A stretch of DNA of 64,000 nt, taken from assembly GCA_035279405.1 (NCBI GenBank), contig DATEHU010000034.1, positions 1-64,000 on the forward strand, written 5' to 3'. The translations under genes and the position numbers were made by a program. Positions 50,373-59,503 of the stretch are shown in pieces; the stretch's first letter is position 1; each line of letters opens with the position of its first letter. The notes beneath the pieces were generated by a model, which was given only the letters and a program-made list of their open reading frames with translations, did no database searches and had not been told where the DNA came from. The DNA comes from Gammaproteobacteria bacterium. Lineage in GTDB: Bacteria > Pseudomonadota > Gammaproteobacteria > Natronospirales > REEB76.

Positions 50373-53300
50373 TCAGGTTTGGTCGGTGCGCGGGCGGGGT
50401 GCATCAGCGTTCCCATCCGCGGTGCCGACATCGGGGGGCTTCACAAGTTCGCTGGCCAACGGCAGACTGACTTCGAGCTTGGTGCCCTGGCCCGGAACGG
50501 AGTGCAGCTCGAATTTTCCACCGGCGAAGCGCACGCGTTCCTGCATGCCCAGCAGCCCGAAGCTCCGGCCCGCAGCTGCGCGCCGGCGCGCAGCGTCCAC
50601 GTCAAAGCCGCAGCCGTCGTCCTGCACACTGAAGTGCAGCGCGCCATCCTGAACGCGCACATGCATCTCCACATGCCGGGCTTGGGCGTGCTTGGCCACA
50701 TTGGTAAGCGCGGACTGCAGCACACGAAAACAGGTGATCTCAGTGATCGCCGGCAAACGCGGCAGACCCGGATCCATCTCCAAGCTCACCTTGAGTCCGG
50801 ATGCGGCCACGCGTTCGCGCACAAACCAGCGCAGTGTGGCTGCGAGGCCCAGGTCGTCGAGCATCGCGGGCCGCAGATCCAGCGACAGGCTGCGCACCTG
50901 CTCGGAAAGCTCGGTGGTCAGCGCGCTGATTTTCCGGATCGCGGGCTGCTGCGCGTGCGGTGCCCGGGTCTCCAGTTCCTTGAGTTGCAACAGCACGGTC
51001 AGCAGATTCTGGCCCATTTCGTCGTGCAACTCGCCCGCCAGCCGCCGCCGTTCTTCCTCCTGGGCCTGCAGGATGCGAGGCGACAGCCGCTGCAGCTCCA
51101 GCAAATAGGCTTGCACGCGCTGTTCGGCTTCACGCCGCGCGGTGATGTCCAGGGCCACACCCGCGAGGCAGGTACGGCCGTTCAGGGTTAGGCGCCGTCC
51201 GGTGAAGTAATGCGGAATCCGCTGCCCGTCACGGCACAGCAAATCCGCCTCGATGTCGGCGTGGCCGCGCGCGAACACTTGAGCAACGCTGTCGGCCATG
51301 AGCTGGCGCTGTTCTGGAACGATCAGGTCGAGCGGATTTAGCTTGCCAAGCTGCTCAGCGCTGTAGCCCGTAACCTGCTCGAGGCGCTGGTTCCACATCA
51401 GGAATTTGCCCTGGTCGGTGCATAGCGTGAACAGACCGGGCAGGCTGTTGATGGCGTGGGTGAGCAACAACTGCTCTTGGTGCAACTTTTCTTCGGCTTG
51501 CTTTTGCGCGCTGATGTCCACGCCCATGCCGACCACGCAGGGTTGCCCGCGCCACAGGAAGTGCTGTGCCGCGTAATAATAGGGAATGCGACGCCCATCC
51601 TTGGTATAAAGTTCAGTCTCACCGCTCAAGCTGGTGCCGTGCAGGATTTCCTGCATCAATTCCGTATGCCGCGCACGCCGGTCCGGGGGCACGATGTCGG
51701 CCGTGGTAATTTCGCGCATTTCCTGCATGCTGTAGCCGGTGATTTCTTCGGTTTGCCGGTTCCAGCGCAGGAATTTGCCCTTGGCGTCGAACACGTAAAA
51801 CACCCCGGGCAGCACGTCCAGCGCGTGCAGCACGAATTCACGTTCTGCCAGCAGACGGCTTTCCGCCTCGAGGCGTGCGCTGATGTCGTTGATGAATATC
51901 TGGATGTTGCCATCCTCAAGGCGCGTGGCGCTCAATTCCGTGTGGATGGTGTGGCCGTCCTGGTGGCGCAGGCGCGATTGCAGATGCACGGTATCATCAC
52001 CGGCCACCTGACTTACGCGCTGCATCGCTTGCACTTCATCCAGCGACACCAACTGGCTGATGGGCATGCCGAGCAGTTGGTCACGGCGATAGCCGGTCAT
52101 CTGGCACAGCGCACGGTTGGCAAACAGGATTTCACCCGTAGGCCGGCGCACCAGGATCCCGATCATGGCCTGCTCCACCAGTTCGCGGTGTTGACGCTCA
52201 CTTTCCTCGAGCTGGTGCTGTACCGCCAGGCGCTCGCCGATGTCGCGCTGCACGGATTGAATATCGCCGTTGGGCAGGCGCAGCGTGCTCACCTCCACGT
52301 AAACTTTGTGGCCGTCTTTGTGGAACATCCAGGACTCAAAATACGCGGATTCACCGGATTTGAGCCGGTCACCGCGCTGTTCGGACGGTTCGATCACGTC
52401 GGTGATGCGCATGTGCAGCAGTTCCTCGCGGCTGTAACCCAGCATCGTGCAGAACGCCGCGTTCACCAAGGTGAATTCACCCGATGCGCGCCGCAGGCAG
52501 ATGGCTTCCACCGCCTGTTCGATGAGTTGCGCATAACGCTGCTCGCCGGCGGCGCGTGCTTGCTCGATGTTGCGGCGCGCCTGCGCCTGGGCCTCGAGGC
52601 TGGCCGCCATGCGGTTCAAGCCCGCGGCCAGCAATCCGAATTCGCCGTCGGTGTCCGTCAACTGGGCGCGCGCTTCCCATTGGCCACGGCCAATGCGTTG
52701 CAGGGTTTGCAACAGGTGCCGCAACCGGTGCGTGACTAACGTGGACGCGGCCCACCATGTCGTCAGCATGATGCACAATGCCACCGCTACCACGATGGCC
52801 AGGTCCCAGGCCAAGGGTACAAAAGTTGTGGTCCGCAATACGCTCACGTCTATTCCGCTCGCTACGAGCAGGGCGTGTTCGGGTATGTCAGTCGGGATGC
52901 GCCGCAGCGAAAAGACGCGCGGCTTGCCGTCGATTCCCGGCAGGGAGCGCTGCACCGTACCCGATACGGCACGCAGTGCCTGGAACAATGCGCTCCGGGA
53001 CTGGTCGCTGCCAGTCAGAGTGCGGTCCTCGGGATAGTGCATCAACAGAGTGCCATCCTGGCTGAGCACAGCGAGCGCGCCGTAATGCGCCAGCAGGATC
53101 TCCTTGTCCGGCGGGGCCAGCACCTCGGGCGAAACCGCCGCGCTCAAGGTACCGATCAACTTGCCGGCTGCATCAAAAAACGGAGCGGAAAACACCAGCA
53201 GGCTGTGCCGGGTGATGAACCCTCGGGGAATCTCATCGCTGGTAAAGCGACGCGTGCGCTGCACTTCCTGGAACCAGGCCCGGTTGCTGACGTTGAGGGC

Positions 53301-53660
53301 GTGCGCGAAGGGCACCGCGCTGCAGCGGAATTCGCCGTTCAAGGACATCACGGCCAGATTGGTGTACAAGGGCATGCGGGCGCGTAACGCCGCCAGCGCG
53401 TGGCTGCACGCCTTCGGCGGTGCGTTTACGGCGGGCAGTTGTGCCATGAGCGTGAGTACGTCCTGACTGCGCGCGGCCAGATTCCGGTAACGGTCAACAA
53501 CATTATTCGTGGCCAGTTGACTGATGCCGTAGGCGTAACTGCGCGCGGTGTAATAACGCTCAAACGCGGTGTAAATCAGCACGGCTATGGCGGGCAGAGT
53601 GCTGATTGCAACCAGCAACACCAGGCGTACGCGCAAACTCTGGGGCAGGGGGATTTTCAT
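50373..53660 (-). CDS. Multi-PAS sensor histidine kinase (NarL-type partner)
   Basis: The 1095-residue membrane kinase has a first membrane helix at about 9-30, a periplasmic Cache-type sensor of about 250 residues, a second helix near 285-305, a HAMP linker, four PAS domains (for example LGYSREELLHMRITDVIEPSE and NALCQMTGY-type repeats), and a HisKA_3/HATPase output with the histidine in RRLAGELHDEMGQNLL and DDGCGFD. HisKA_3 kinases pair with LuxR/NarL regulators; one is encoded about 570 bp upstream. ATG 53660 is chosen because the upstream frame is not conserved-looking. Confidence 0.88.
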   Translation of the reverse strand: MKIPLPQSLRVRLVLLVAISTLPAIAVLIYTAFERYYTARSYAYGISQLATNNVVDRYRNLAARSQDVLTLMAQLPAVNAPPKACSHALAALRARMPLYTNLAVMSLNGEFRCSAVPFAHALNVSNRAWFQEVQRTRRFTSDEIPRGFITRHSLLVFSAPFFDAAGKLIGTLSAAVSPEVLAPPDKEILLAHYGALAVLSQDGTLLMHYPEDRTLTGSDQSRSALFQALRAVSGTVQRSLPGIDGKPRVFSLRRIPTDIPEHALLVASGIDVSVLRTTTFVPLAWDLAIVVAVALCIMLTTWWAASTLVTHRLRHLLQTLQRIGRGQWEARAQLTDTDGEFGLLAAGLNRMAASLEAQAQARRNIEQARAAGEQRYAQLIEQAVEAICLRRASGEFTLVNAAFCTMLGYSREELLHMRITDVIEPSEQRGDRLKSGESAYFESWMFHKDGHKVYVEVSTLRLPNGDIQSVQRDIGERLAVQHQLEESERQHRELVEQAMIGILVRRPTGEILFANRALCQMTGYRRDQLLGMPISQLVSLDEVQAMQRVSQVAGDDTVHLQSRLRHQDGHTIHTELSATRLEDGNIQIFINDISARLEAESRLLAEREFVLHALDVLPGVFYVFDAKGKFLRWNRQTEEITGYSMQEMREITTADIVPPDRRARHTELMQEILHGTSLSGETELYTKDGRRIPYYYAAQHFLWRGQPCVVGMGVDISAQKQAEEKLHQEQLLLTHAINSLPGLFTLCTDQGKFLMWNQRLEQVTGYSAEQLGKLNPLDLIVPEQRQLMADSVAQVFARGHADIEADLLCRDGQRIPHYFTGRRLTLNGRTCLAGVALDITARREAEQRVQAYLLELQRLSPRILQAQEEERRRLAGELHDEMGQNLLTVLLQLKELETRAPHAQQPAIRKISALTTELSEQVRSLSLDLRPAMLDDLGLAATLRWFVRERVAASGLKVSLEMDPGLPRLPAITEITCFRVLQSALTNVAKHAQARHVEMHVRVQDGALHFSVQDDGCGFDVDAARRRAAAGRSFGLLGMQERVRFAGGKFELHSVPGQGTKLEVSLPLASELVKPPDVGTADGNADAPRPRTDQT

Positions 53661-53801
53661 GTTGGTTCCGCCACGGGCGATTGGGACGATTGTCGGAAGG
53701 GTCGGCGTCCGTCCCTGGAGTGGTTGCCTGCCGTCCACCCGCTAGGGATTTTCCTTATTGCTACCCCGGAGCTTTCCCAACACCTTTCGGGGACTGTCTG
53801 A

Positions 53802-53830
53802 TTTAAACCGGAACCATGCGCCCGTATAAA
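53802..53830 (+). promoter_or_regulatory. Candidate promoter for the small secreted protein, possibly leaderless
   Basis: TTTAAA (53802-53807) and TATAAA (53825-53830) are separated by 17 bp. The expected start is near 53837, at or next to ATG 53838, and no ribosome site precedes that ATG, so the mRNA may lack a leader. Confidence 0.45.
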
Positions 53831-53837
53831 CATAATT

Positions 53838-54209
53838 ATGTCAATCAGTATACGTTTCCTGGCGTGCTTGGCTCTGGGAGCGAGCCTGGCCGTGATTTCC
53901 CTGTCCAGCTTGGCCGCAACCCGCAGTCAGCAGTTTGTGGTCATGGTGCGGGTATTGCCGCATTGTCAATGGTCCCTTCCCTCTGAGTATGCTGGCGGCG
54001 GGCGGTTTACCATGGAATGCACCCGGGACACTGGTTATGTCGTAAGCGTGAGCCGCGGCGGTGAGTCACGCTCCGAGGCACACCCAGCCATAATCAGCGG
54101 GGTCGGCCGCGGTACCCAACAAGTATTTGCAATACGTGTGCCACCGGCTGCTTTCTCAAACGTCGGACCGCCAAGCGACGGGCCGCTGTTCCTGACCATC
54201 AATTACTGA
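53838..54209 (+). CDS. Small secreted protein, distant spore-coat-U-like
   Basis: The 123-residue product has a signal peptide (cleavage near SLAAT) and a short beta-rich domain with cysteines in VLPHCQWSLPS and FTMECTRDTGYVVSVSRGG, ending LFLTINY. The cysteine spacing, central CT...Y.VS and C-terminal beta strand recall spore-coat-U pilin domains, but the match is weak. It lies between the kinase and response regulator genes on the opposite strand. Confidence 0.6.
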   Translation: MSISIRFLACLALGASLAVISLSSLAATRSQQFVVMVRVLPHCQWSLPSEYAGGGRFTMECTRDTGYVVSVSRGGESRSEAHPAIISGVGRGTQQVFAIRVPPAAFSNVGPPSDGPLFLTINY

Positions 54210-54229
54210 AACGTCGGCCACGCCCGCGC

Positions 54230-54853
54230 TCATTTGCTGGAAAGCGGTGCGAGCCGCGCCGCGTAGCGGATCAGGGCGGCGGCATTCGGAATCCGCAGGC
54301 GTTGCATGATTTCAGCGCGATGACTCTCCACCGTTTTGACGCTCAGTTGCAGTTCCACTGCGATGCCCTTGACGTTTTTGCCCTCGGCAATCAGACGCAG
54401 GATCTGTTTCTGGCGCGGCGTGAGATGTGCGGCCTGGCCGGCATGCCCCTCGATGGCCTGCTGGGATACCGCGGCGCTGAGATAGGTGCCGCCGCGTGCC
54501 ACCGCTGCGATCGCCAGTTTGAGCTCATCGGGGGTGGCGCGCTTCAGCACATAAGCGGAGGCTCCGGCCGCCAGCGCTTCGTGCACGTACTCCTCGTTGG
54601 CGTGCATGGAAAGGATGATGACGTGGATGTCGGGGGACTGTGCGTGAATCTGGGTGGTGGCCTGCAAACCGTTCAGGTCGTCCATTTGCAGATCCATGAT
54701 CACGATATCCGGATGCAATGTGCCCGCGAGTTGCACGGCCTCACGACCGCTGGTGGCCTCGGCCACCACCTCGACATCCGCCAGACCCTGCAGCAGTTTC
54801 ACCACGCCGGCACGGAACAGCGTATGGTCGTCGGCAATCAGAATTCGGGTCAT
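54230..54853 (-). CDS. LuxR/NarL family response regulator
   Basis: The 207-residue protein has a receiver domain (Asp8/Asp9, phosphoacceptor Asp54 in DIVIMDLQMDDLNG, Lys near 104) and a LuxR helix-turn-helix (LTPRQKQILRLIAEGKNVKG, then LSVKTVESHRAEIM). It is the probable partner of the PAS kinase. It lies between that kinase and the chaperone-usher operon, suggesting it controls fimbriae. ATG 54853 begins MTRILIADDH, the usual form. Confidence 0.9.
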   Translation of the reverse strand: MTRILIADDHTLFRAGVVKLLQGLADVEVVAEATSGREAVQLAGTLHPDIVIMDLQMDDLNGLQATTQIHAQSPDIHVIILSMHANEEYVHEALAAGASAYVLKRATPDELKLAIAAVARGGTYLSAAVSQQAIEGHAGQAAHLTPRQKQILRLIAEGKNVKGIAVELQLSVKTVESHRAEIMQRLRIPNAAALIRYAARLAPLSSK

Positions 54854-54924
54854 GCGTTCAATCCTTGCTGGGCTGTCGTTCAAAAGTATAGTCGGTGTGG
54901 CTATCAGGCGCGATCTATGTTGGC

Positions 54925-54952
54925 ATCGCGGCGGGGTCCGCGGCTCCCACAA
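54925..54952. repeat. Half-copy of the REP-like palindrome
   Basis: ATCGCGGCGGGGTCCGCGGC followed by TCCCACAA matches the right arm of the element at 9519-9583, including ATCGCGG and CTCCCACAA. Only one arm is present. Confidence 0.6.
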
Positions 54953-54978
54953 TTTATCGTCGCTGCCAACCGCGAATC

Positions 54979-55006
54979 AAAAGCTCCCTCCTTTGAGAAA
55001 GGAGGG
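54979..55006 (-). terminator. Probable terminator of the chaperone-usher operon
   Basis: On the minus strand CCCTCCTTT (55006-54998) pairs with AAAGGAGGG (54994-54986) around CTC and is followed by AGCTTTT. It lies 64 bp after the last fimbrial gene. The stem also resembles dispersed C/T-rich intergenic palindromes. Confidence 0.6.
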
Positions 55007-55069
55007 CCGGGAGGATTTTATGAATCCGACAAATCCACACTTTCCGACAGGGGAGACCACGGTTCAGTT

Positions 55070-55531
55070 TCAGAAGCTGATGGTGGCGGTGATGTTGTCT
55101 ATGTAATTGCCGGGGGCGATGTCCTGCTGGGCGGGAACCCGCGCGTACACGTTCAGGCGCACGCGGTTGTTGTTGAACGGCTGGCTGGACGTCAGGGTGC
55201 CGCCGGTCCCGTCGCCCCAGATAATGTTGCGTGCGGCATTGGTGTAAAGGTTGTAATCGAGTTGATCACCGGTCGCGCCGCTCAGCATGTAACGCGGGTT
55301 ATACGAGCCGCTCTGGCCGGTGCTGAGTGCTACGGTGACGGTTCCCGCGCCGCTGCATCGGACGGTGATGCGGCCGGTACGGTTCAACGGTGCGGCGTTC
55401 AGCGGATTATAGTTGCCGAAATTCACCCGAGTGGCCCTGACCGTGCAGGATGCGGCCCGGGATGTCGCGGGTACGCTGAGCACGACTGCGCAAGCCAGCA
55501 GGGAAACTGCGAGGACGATGCAGGCGCGCAT
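55070..55531 (-). CDS. Spore coat U domain pilin-like protein (operon last gene)
   Basis: The 153-residue secreted protein has a signal peptide ending near TSRAA and a spore-coat-U domain: CTVRATRVNFGNYNPLNAAP, a second cysteine in ITVRCSGAG, LDYNLYTNAARNIIWGDGTGG, and the C-terminal strand ITATISF. It is assembled as a subunit of an archaic chaperone-usher pilus. As the last gene it may encode the tip adhesin-like or minor subunit, though it is short for an adhesin. The start is 2 bp after the upstream stop. Confidence 0.85.
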   Translation of the reverse strand: MRACIVLAVSLLACAVVLSVPATSRAASCTVRATRVNFGNYNPLNAAPLNRTGRITVRCSGAGTVTVALSTGQSGSYNPRYMLSGATGDQLDYNLYTNAARNIIWGDGTGGTLTSSQPFNNNRVRLNVYARVPAQQDIAPGNYIDNITATISF

Positions 55532-55533
55532 AG

Positions 55534-56067
55534 TCAGAACGTCACCGTGGCAGTGATGGTGTCGGTGTAACTGCCCGGGATCATGTCTTGTTGTGCGGGA
55601 ATATTACCGTAAACAGTGTTCGTCACGCCTGCCCTCGCCCGCGGCCGCGAGACGGTTGTCGAGACCGCGGTAGATCCTGAACTCCCGTCTCCCCATACCG
55701 TAGTGAGTGTGGAATCGGTATACAGATTGTAATTCAGCACATTCCCCCCGCTGGTCAAAGTGCGCTGCACATACGTACCACTGCCGCTGCTGAGCGAGAT
55801 GGTATAAGTAATGCCGCTTCCGGGGACTCCGCTCTGGCACTGGAAGGTAAGCGTGCCGGTGCCGGTGACCGAAGTTGCGCTCAAGGGGTCGTAATTGCCG
55901 AAATTCACCGCGGTGGAGCTGATGGTGCAGCGCGGTGCGGCGTGCACAGCAGCGGCCATCAGCAAGCCAGCGAGGCCCGCGGCAATTGGCAGCCACAGGT
56001 GATTGGTGCGTGCCGGTCTTGCGCAGACGGGCCGACGTACCTGCATCCAAAGGCGTTTGCTTTTCAT
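55534..56067 (-). CDS. Spore coat U domain pilin-like protein
   Basis: The 177-residue protein has a long N-terminal signal region (membrane segment LWLPIAAGLAGLLMAAAVHAA) and a spore-coat-U domain with CTISSTAVNFGNYDPLSATS, FQCQSGVPGSG, LNYNLYTDSTLTTVWGDGSS and the end ITATVTF. The end strand is the donor strand expected for chaperone-usher subunits. ATG 56067 overlaps the usher stop as ATGA. Confidence 0.87.
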   Translation of the reverse strand: MKSKRLWMQVRRPVCARPARTNHLWLPIAAGLAGLLMAAAVHAAPRCTISSTAVNFGNYDPLSATSVTGTGTLTFQCQSGVPGSGITYTISLSSGSGTYVQRTLTSGGNVLNYNLYTDSTLTTVWGDGSSGSTAVSTTVSRPRARAGVTNTVYGNIPAQQDMIPGSYTDTITATVTF

Positions 56068-58670
56068 GGTGATGTCAACTTGCAAATGAAAGTTCCCAAA
56101 TCTGGCAACGGATCGCTGGTCTGCGGCATGGTGACCTGCAATCGGCAGCTTTGATGGTCCCAGTTTGCCTCGATTTCATTATGGACTTGCAGGCCGGTGA
56201 GATACACCTCGCCGTCCAGGCCTACGGGGAATGACTGGGTCTGGCCTTCGATTTGAACGGTCGCTCCGGCCGGCAGCGGTTTGCCGTCGGCGAGCTTGAT
56301 GGTGAGCGTGGCGCCGCGCGTCGAAGTGATGGGGAATTTCACCACCACGCCACTGTTGAAGCGCGGCACTGCGTTTTGTTGCAGCGTGTTGATTTGGACG
56401 CTCAAGGGAATACTCTGGGCGTCGAGACTCACGGGGTTGTTCTGGTAGGGGCGCAGATTGGGGATCAGAGCGTCGCCGTTCTTATCGGTGACGCCCACCG
56501 GCTGGTTGTCGGCGTACACGGTGACGCCGGGAATGCCGGGCGCTTCCACCAGGCCAAACGCACCGTTGATCTGGCGTGCAGGGAACACGCCGTCGCCGAT
56601 GAAGGCCAGTCCGCCTCTGGTCTCGGCCTGATAACTGGTTTGGCCGGCGGCGTTGAGCGCGCCCACGCGGTAGGTGCCGACGTTGTTCTGATAATCGAAT
56701 TCCGCCTGGTTGAACGCGTCCGGTCCAAGCTGTGCGCTGACGCGGTAGCCGCTGCCGGTGCCGGCGGGCAGGCTCTCCTGCACCTGGGCGAAACCCTGGT
56801 CCACGTTGTTCTGGCGCTGCACGCCGAAGCTCACGTTGCTGCGCTCGCCGAAGGGCAGCGTGAACATCAGGATCAGGCCGTTACTGCTGGTGGTGAGTGT
56901 GTGATAGGCACTGGCGCTGAAGAAGCCGCGGTTGCCGACGTTGACGCCGTAACTTGCGGTCAGGAGTCGCGTGTGGCCGAACAAGGGTGAACTTTGATCG
57001 AGGTAGGCAAGTGACGCGGAACCCGCCCGGCCCATGAACGCCCCGATGCTGGCAGTGATCTGCTTGCGCGGCGCCGGCAGACCATTGTAGCCCAGCTCGG
57101 TAAAGCCCGGACTCGCCAGTTGTGAGCTGAGGCCGGCGTTGAAGGTTTCGCCCTGCCACTGATAGCCGATGAGTCCCAGCACACCCTGACCGAGCGCGCT
57201 GTGGCTTGCGGCCAAAGCGGCATTGAATATGCCCGCTTTTGGCGCCGCCCAGCTGGCGCCGGCGCTTGTGTCCTGGAGACCGGCGGAACTTTCAGCGCGC
57301 AGCTCGCCGGTGAAGTTATCCGTGAAGCCGTGGCGGAAGAGGCCAGTGGCGGCAAACGGTCCGTAGCCGTTGCTCGCGAGGCCGTAGTTCTCGCGCAGCT
57401 TGCCGGCGGAAAACGCATAATCGTCGAGCCCGGATTTCAGCAGATTCGAGCTGGCATAGAAGGATTCCGAAATCACCTGTTCGCGGCCGAGCAGGTCGCG
57501 CACCACCAGCGTGGCGGTGCCGGGACCGGTGACCACGGGTACCGCCGGCACCGAGAACGGACCTGGCGGCACCTGCTGGGATTCCTTGAGCACGCCGTTG
57601 ACGTACAACTGCACGGCTGAGGGCAGTGCCGCTTGGCCGCCGATCACCGGCAGCGGGAAAGTGATGAAATACGGGCGGGTGGAGAAATTGGTGCCGTACT
57701 GCACCCCGCCCAGGCGCACTGCGAGGCCGGTCATGCCGCCGTCGGTGATGCTGTCGCCGAGTTGCAGCGTGGTCATATTGTCGGGATTGTCATGCGTCCA
57801 GACCGTGTCGAGCCGCGTCCAGTGGCTGTGGGCGTGATTGATGTTCTGGCCGATGAAGCTCGAGGTGCCCACGCCCCAGTCGTTGAATACGCCGGCTTGC
57901 AACAGACTGTTGATTGAAGTCAGGCCGGAGCTGCGCGTGCCGAAGAAATCGTAGTTGAGAAAACCGCCAAAAGGTGTGGGCTGCGGCTCAGGATTATTCG
58001 TGAACAGACCGTCCACGACCGAGCCAGTGAAGGCGCCGGGTGGTGCCGTAATCCACAGGCTCTCGGTGAGCGCGTCCAGATGATAGGTCAGGCCGGGAAT
58101 CGCATCCAATGGATAATACTTCTCGTTCTGATACTCATACGGTTGGACAGCGGGCTGGCGTAGCCGCCAGCGCTTCAGGTCGGCGCCCTTGGCGTACAGA
58201 TTTTTGTCCGGGGCAGTGCCGAAGCCGAGAAACAGATCGGTCTCGTGCCAGAGCTGCTGGTTGAGATGCACTTCCAGCAGCACTTCGATGGGCGCGGTGG
58301 TTGCCGCTGCCTGTGTGGCAGGGGCCGTCGCAGAGGGCGCGGCGGGACGGGGCGAGGCTGCGCTGGCCGTTTGAGCCGCGATGGATGCAACGGAGGCGGT
58401 TGCGGCGCGGTGACTTGTGTCAGCGCGGGTCCGCCGCGGCGCACGCACGAGCGGGGCCGGTGGCGGAATGGCCGGCCGCACTTGGGGCTTGGACGGGACC
58501 CCGACGGTTGCGGCTGTCGAACGGGGGCTTGGCTGAGCGGAAGTCACGGGCGTTGACGACTGCTGCGAGCAGCGCCGCAGTGACAACGCGACAGCGGCAA
58601 TCGCCACTGCGACGGCGAGCGCCAAGCCGAATCGCAGCGCATTGCCGCGGCTGAACGCGCCCCCGGACAT
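56064..58670 (-). CDS. Outer membrane usher of an archaic chaperone-usher pilus
   Basis: Ushers form the outer-membrane pore and order pilus subunits. Residues from about 128 (IEVLLEVHLNQQLWHETDLFLG) to the end form a full usher: N-terminal domain, 24-strand barrel, plug and two C-terminal domains with a cysteine pair in QSCRLQV and GTFICK. Unusually, the first 127 residues are a short basic start, a hydrophobic segment (about 13-32) and a long Ala/Pro/Thr-rich linker. This is unlike a normal cleaved signal peptide. It lies 91 bp after the chaperone gene. Confidence 0.9.
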   Translation of the reverse strand: MSGGAFSRGNALRFGLALAVAVAIAAVALSLRRCSQQSSTPVTSAQPSPRSTAATVGVPSKPQVRPAIPPPAPLVRAPRRTRADTSHRAATASVASIAAQTASAASPRPAAPSATAPATQAAATTAPIEVLLEVHLNQQLWHETDLFLGFGTAPDKNLYAKGADLKRWRLRQPAVQPYEYQNEKYYPLDAIPGLTYHLDALTESLWITAPPGAFTGSVVDGLFTNNPEPQPTPFGGFLNYDFFGTRSSGLTSINSLLQAGVFNDWGVGTSSFIGQNINHAHSHWTRLDTVWTHDNPDNMTTLQLGDSITDGGMTGLAVRLGGVQYGTNFSTRPYFITFPLPVIGGQAALPSAVQLYVNGVLKESQQVPPGPFSVPAVPVVTGPGTATLVVRDLLGREQVISESFYASSNLLKSGLDDYAFSAGKLRENYGLASNGYGPFAATGLFRHGFTDNFTGELRAESSAGLQDTSAGASWAAPKAGIFNAALAASHSALGQGVLGLIGYQWQGETFNAGLSSQLASPGFTELGYNGLPAPRKQITASIGAFMGRAGSASLAYLDQSSPLFGHTRLLTASYGVNVGNRGFFSASAYHTLTTSSNGLILMFTLPFGERSNVSFGVQRQNNVDQGFAQVQESLPAGTGSGYRVSAQLGPDAFNQAEFDYQNNVGTYRVGALNAAGQTSYQAETRGGLAFIGDGVFPARQINGAFGLVEAPGIPGVTVYADNQPVGVTDKNGDALIPNLRPYQNNPVSLDAQSIPLSVQINTLQQNAVPRFNSGVVVKFPITSTRGATLTIKLADGKPLPAGATVQIEGQTQSFPVGLDGEVYLTGLQVHNEIEANWDHQSCRLQVTMPQTSDPLPDLGTFICKLTSP

Positions 58671-58761
58671 GGGTCAGGCCGTGACGGCCGGTAAAGGGCC
58701 GTCGAGGGAAGTGTGGGGGGAATCGGGCCTGAAAACACAACGCGCCGTGCGGACGTCGGCC

Positions 58762-59472
58762 TCAAGCTCCGGGGGCGAGTTGCGCATGGAGGCTGCCCCC
58801 GTCGGTGTCCGCGGTGATCTGTAGCAGAGTATTCGCTGCCAGCGGCGCCGCCAGTTTGATGTTCCAGGTGCGTTGCGAGCCGGGCAAAAGGTAACCGCCG
58901 AATTCCTGCAGGAGCGGAACGCTGTGGCCTTTTTGAGTCACGCTCAACTTGAGGAGTTCGGTGTGTGCCGTGCCTGTATTGACGGCACTGATGGCGAGTT
59001 CCCGGTCGGACAGTCGTTTGGCCGACCATTGCAGTGTCGGAGCCGTCGCGACCGCCGGTTCCACAAATACCGGAATACCGACACGCAGGGCGATCTGCAC
59101 TCCGTGGAAGCCCGATTGAGGCGTCGGCGGCACTTCCGTTAAAAACAACCGGTAGGAAGTTTCCTGTTTGGTATCCGGGGCGGTTCGCATGCCGATGCGC
59201 ACCACCTGCTGGCTGCCGGGGGTGACCGTAAAAATCGGGGGTGTGGCCAGAAGCTCGCGGCTCGGCGTGTAGACGTCTGTACCGTTCTTTTGAGACCATG
59301 CCACGATTTGCAACTGCACCACGGTGGGACTGTCGCTGCTGTTGATCACACGCAGCACGCCCGTGGTCTGGGCGGCGGACAGTGTCACGCGGATGGGATT
59401 TACCTGGAAGGAAGCGGCTCGCGCCCCGAAGGGCGCGAACAGCATGATTACCAGGAAAAGCACCTTGCGCAT
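58762..59472 (-). CDS. Periplasmic fimbrial chaperone
   Basis: The 236-residue PapD-like chaperone has a signal peptide ending GARAAS, the first Ig domain with SFQVNPIRVTLSAAQ and VVQLQIVAWSQ, the chaperone signature TSYRLFLTEVPP, and GVQIALRVGIPVFVEP. It donates a strand to pilus subunits in the periplasm before they reach the usher. ATG 59472 lies 31 bp after the major subunit gene. Confidence 0.93.
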   Translation of the reverse strand: MRKVLFLVIMLFAPFGARAASFQVNPIRVTLSAAQTTGVLRVINSSDSPTVVQLQIVAWSQKNGTDVYTPSRELLATPPIFTVTPGSQQVVRIGMRTAPDTKQETSYRLFLTEVPPTPQSGFHGVQIALRVGIPVFVEPAVATAPTLQWSAKRLSDRELAISAVNTGTAHTELLKLSVTQKGHSVPLLQEFGGYLLPGSQRTWNIKLAAPLAANTLLQITADTDGGSLHAQLAPGA

Positions 59473-59503
59473 GATTCTTTTCCGCTCAAGGACCGGACGG
59501 GAC

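Noticed and set aside
51456-52739. 427-residue plus-strand frame inside the PAS kinase gene
   Set aside because: Antisense shadow; repeated HVE/HFV patterns come from the repeated PAS codons on the other strand.
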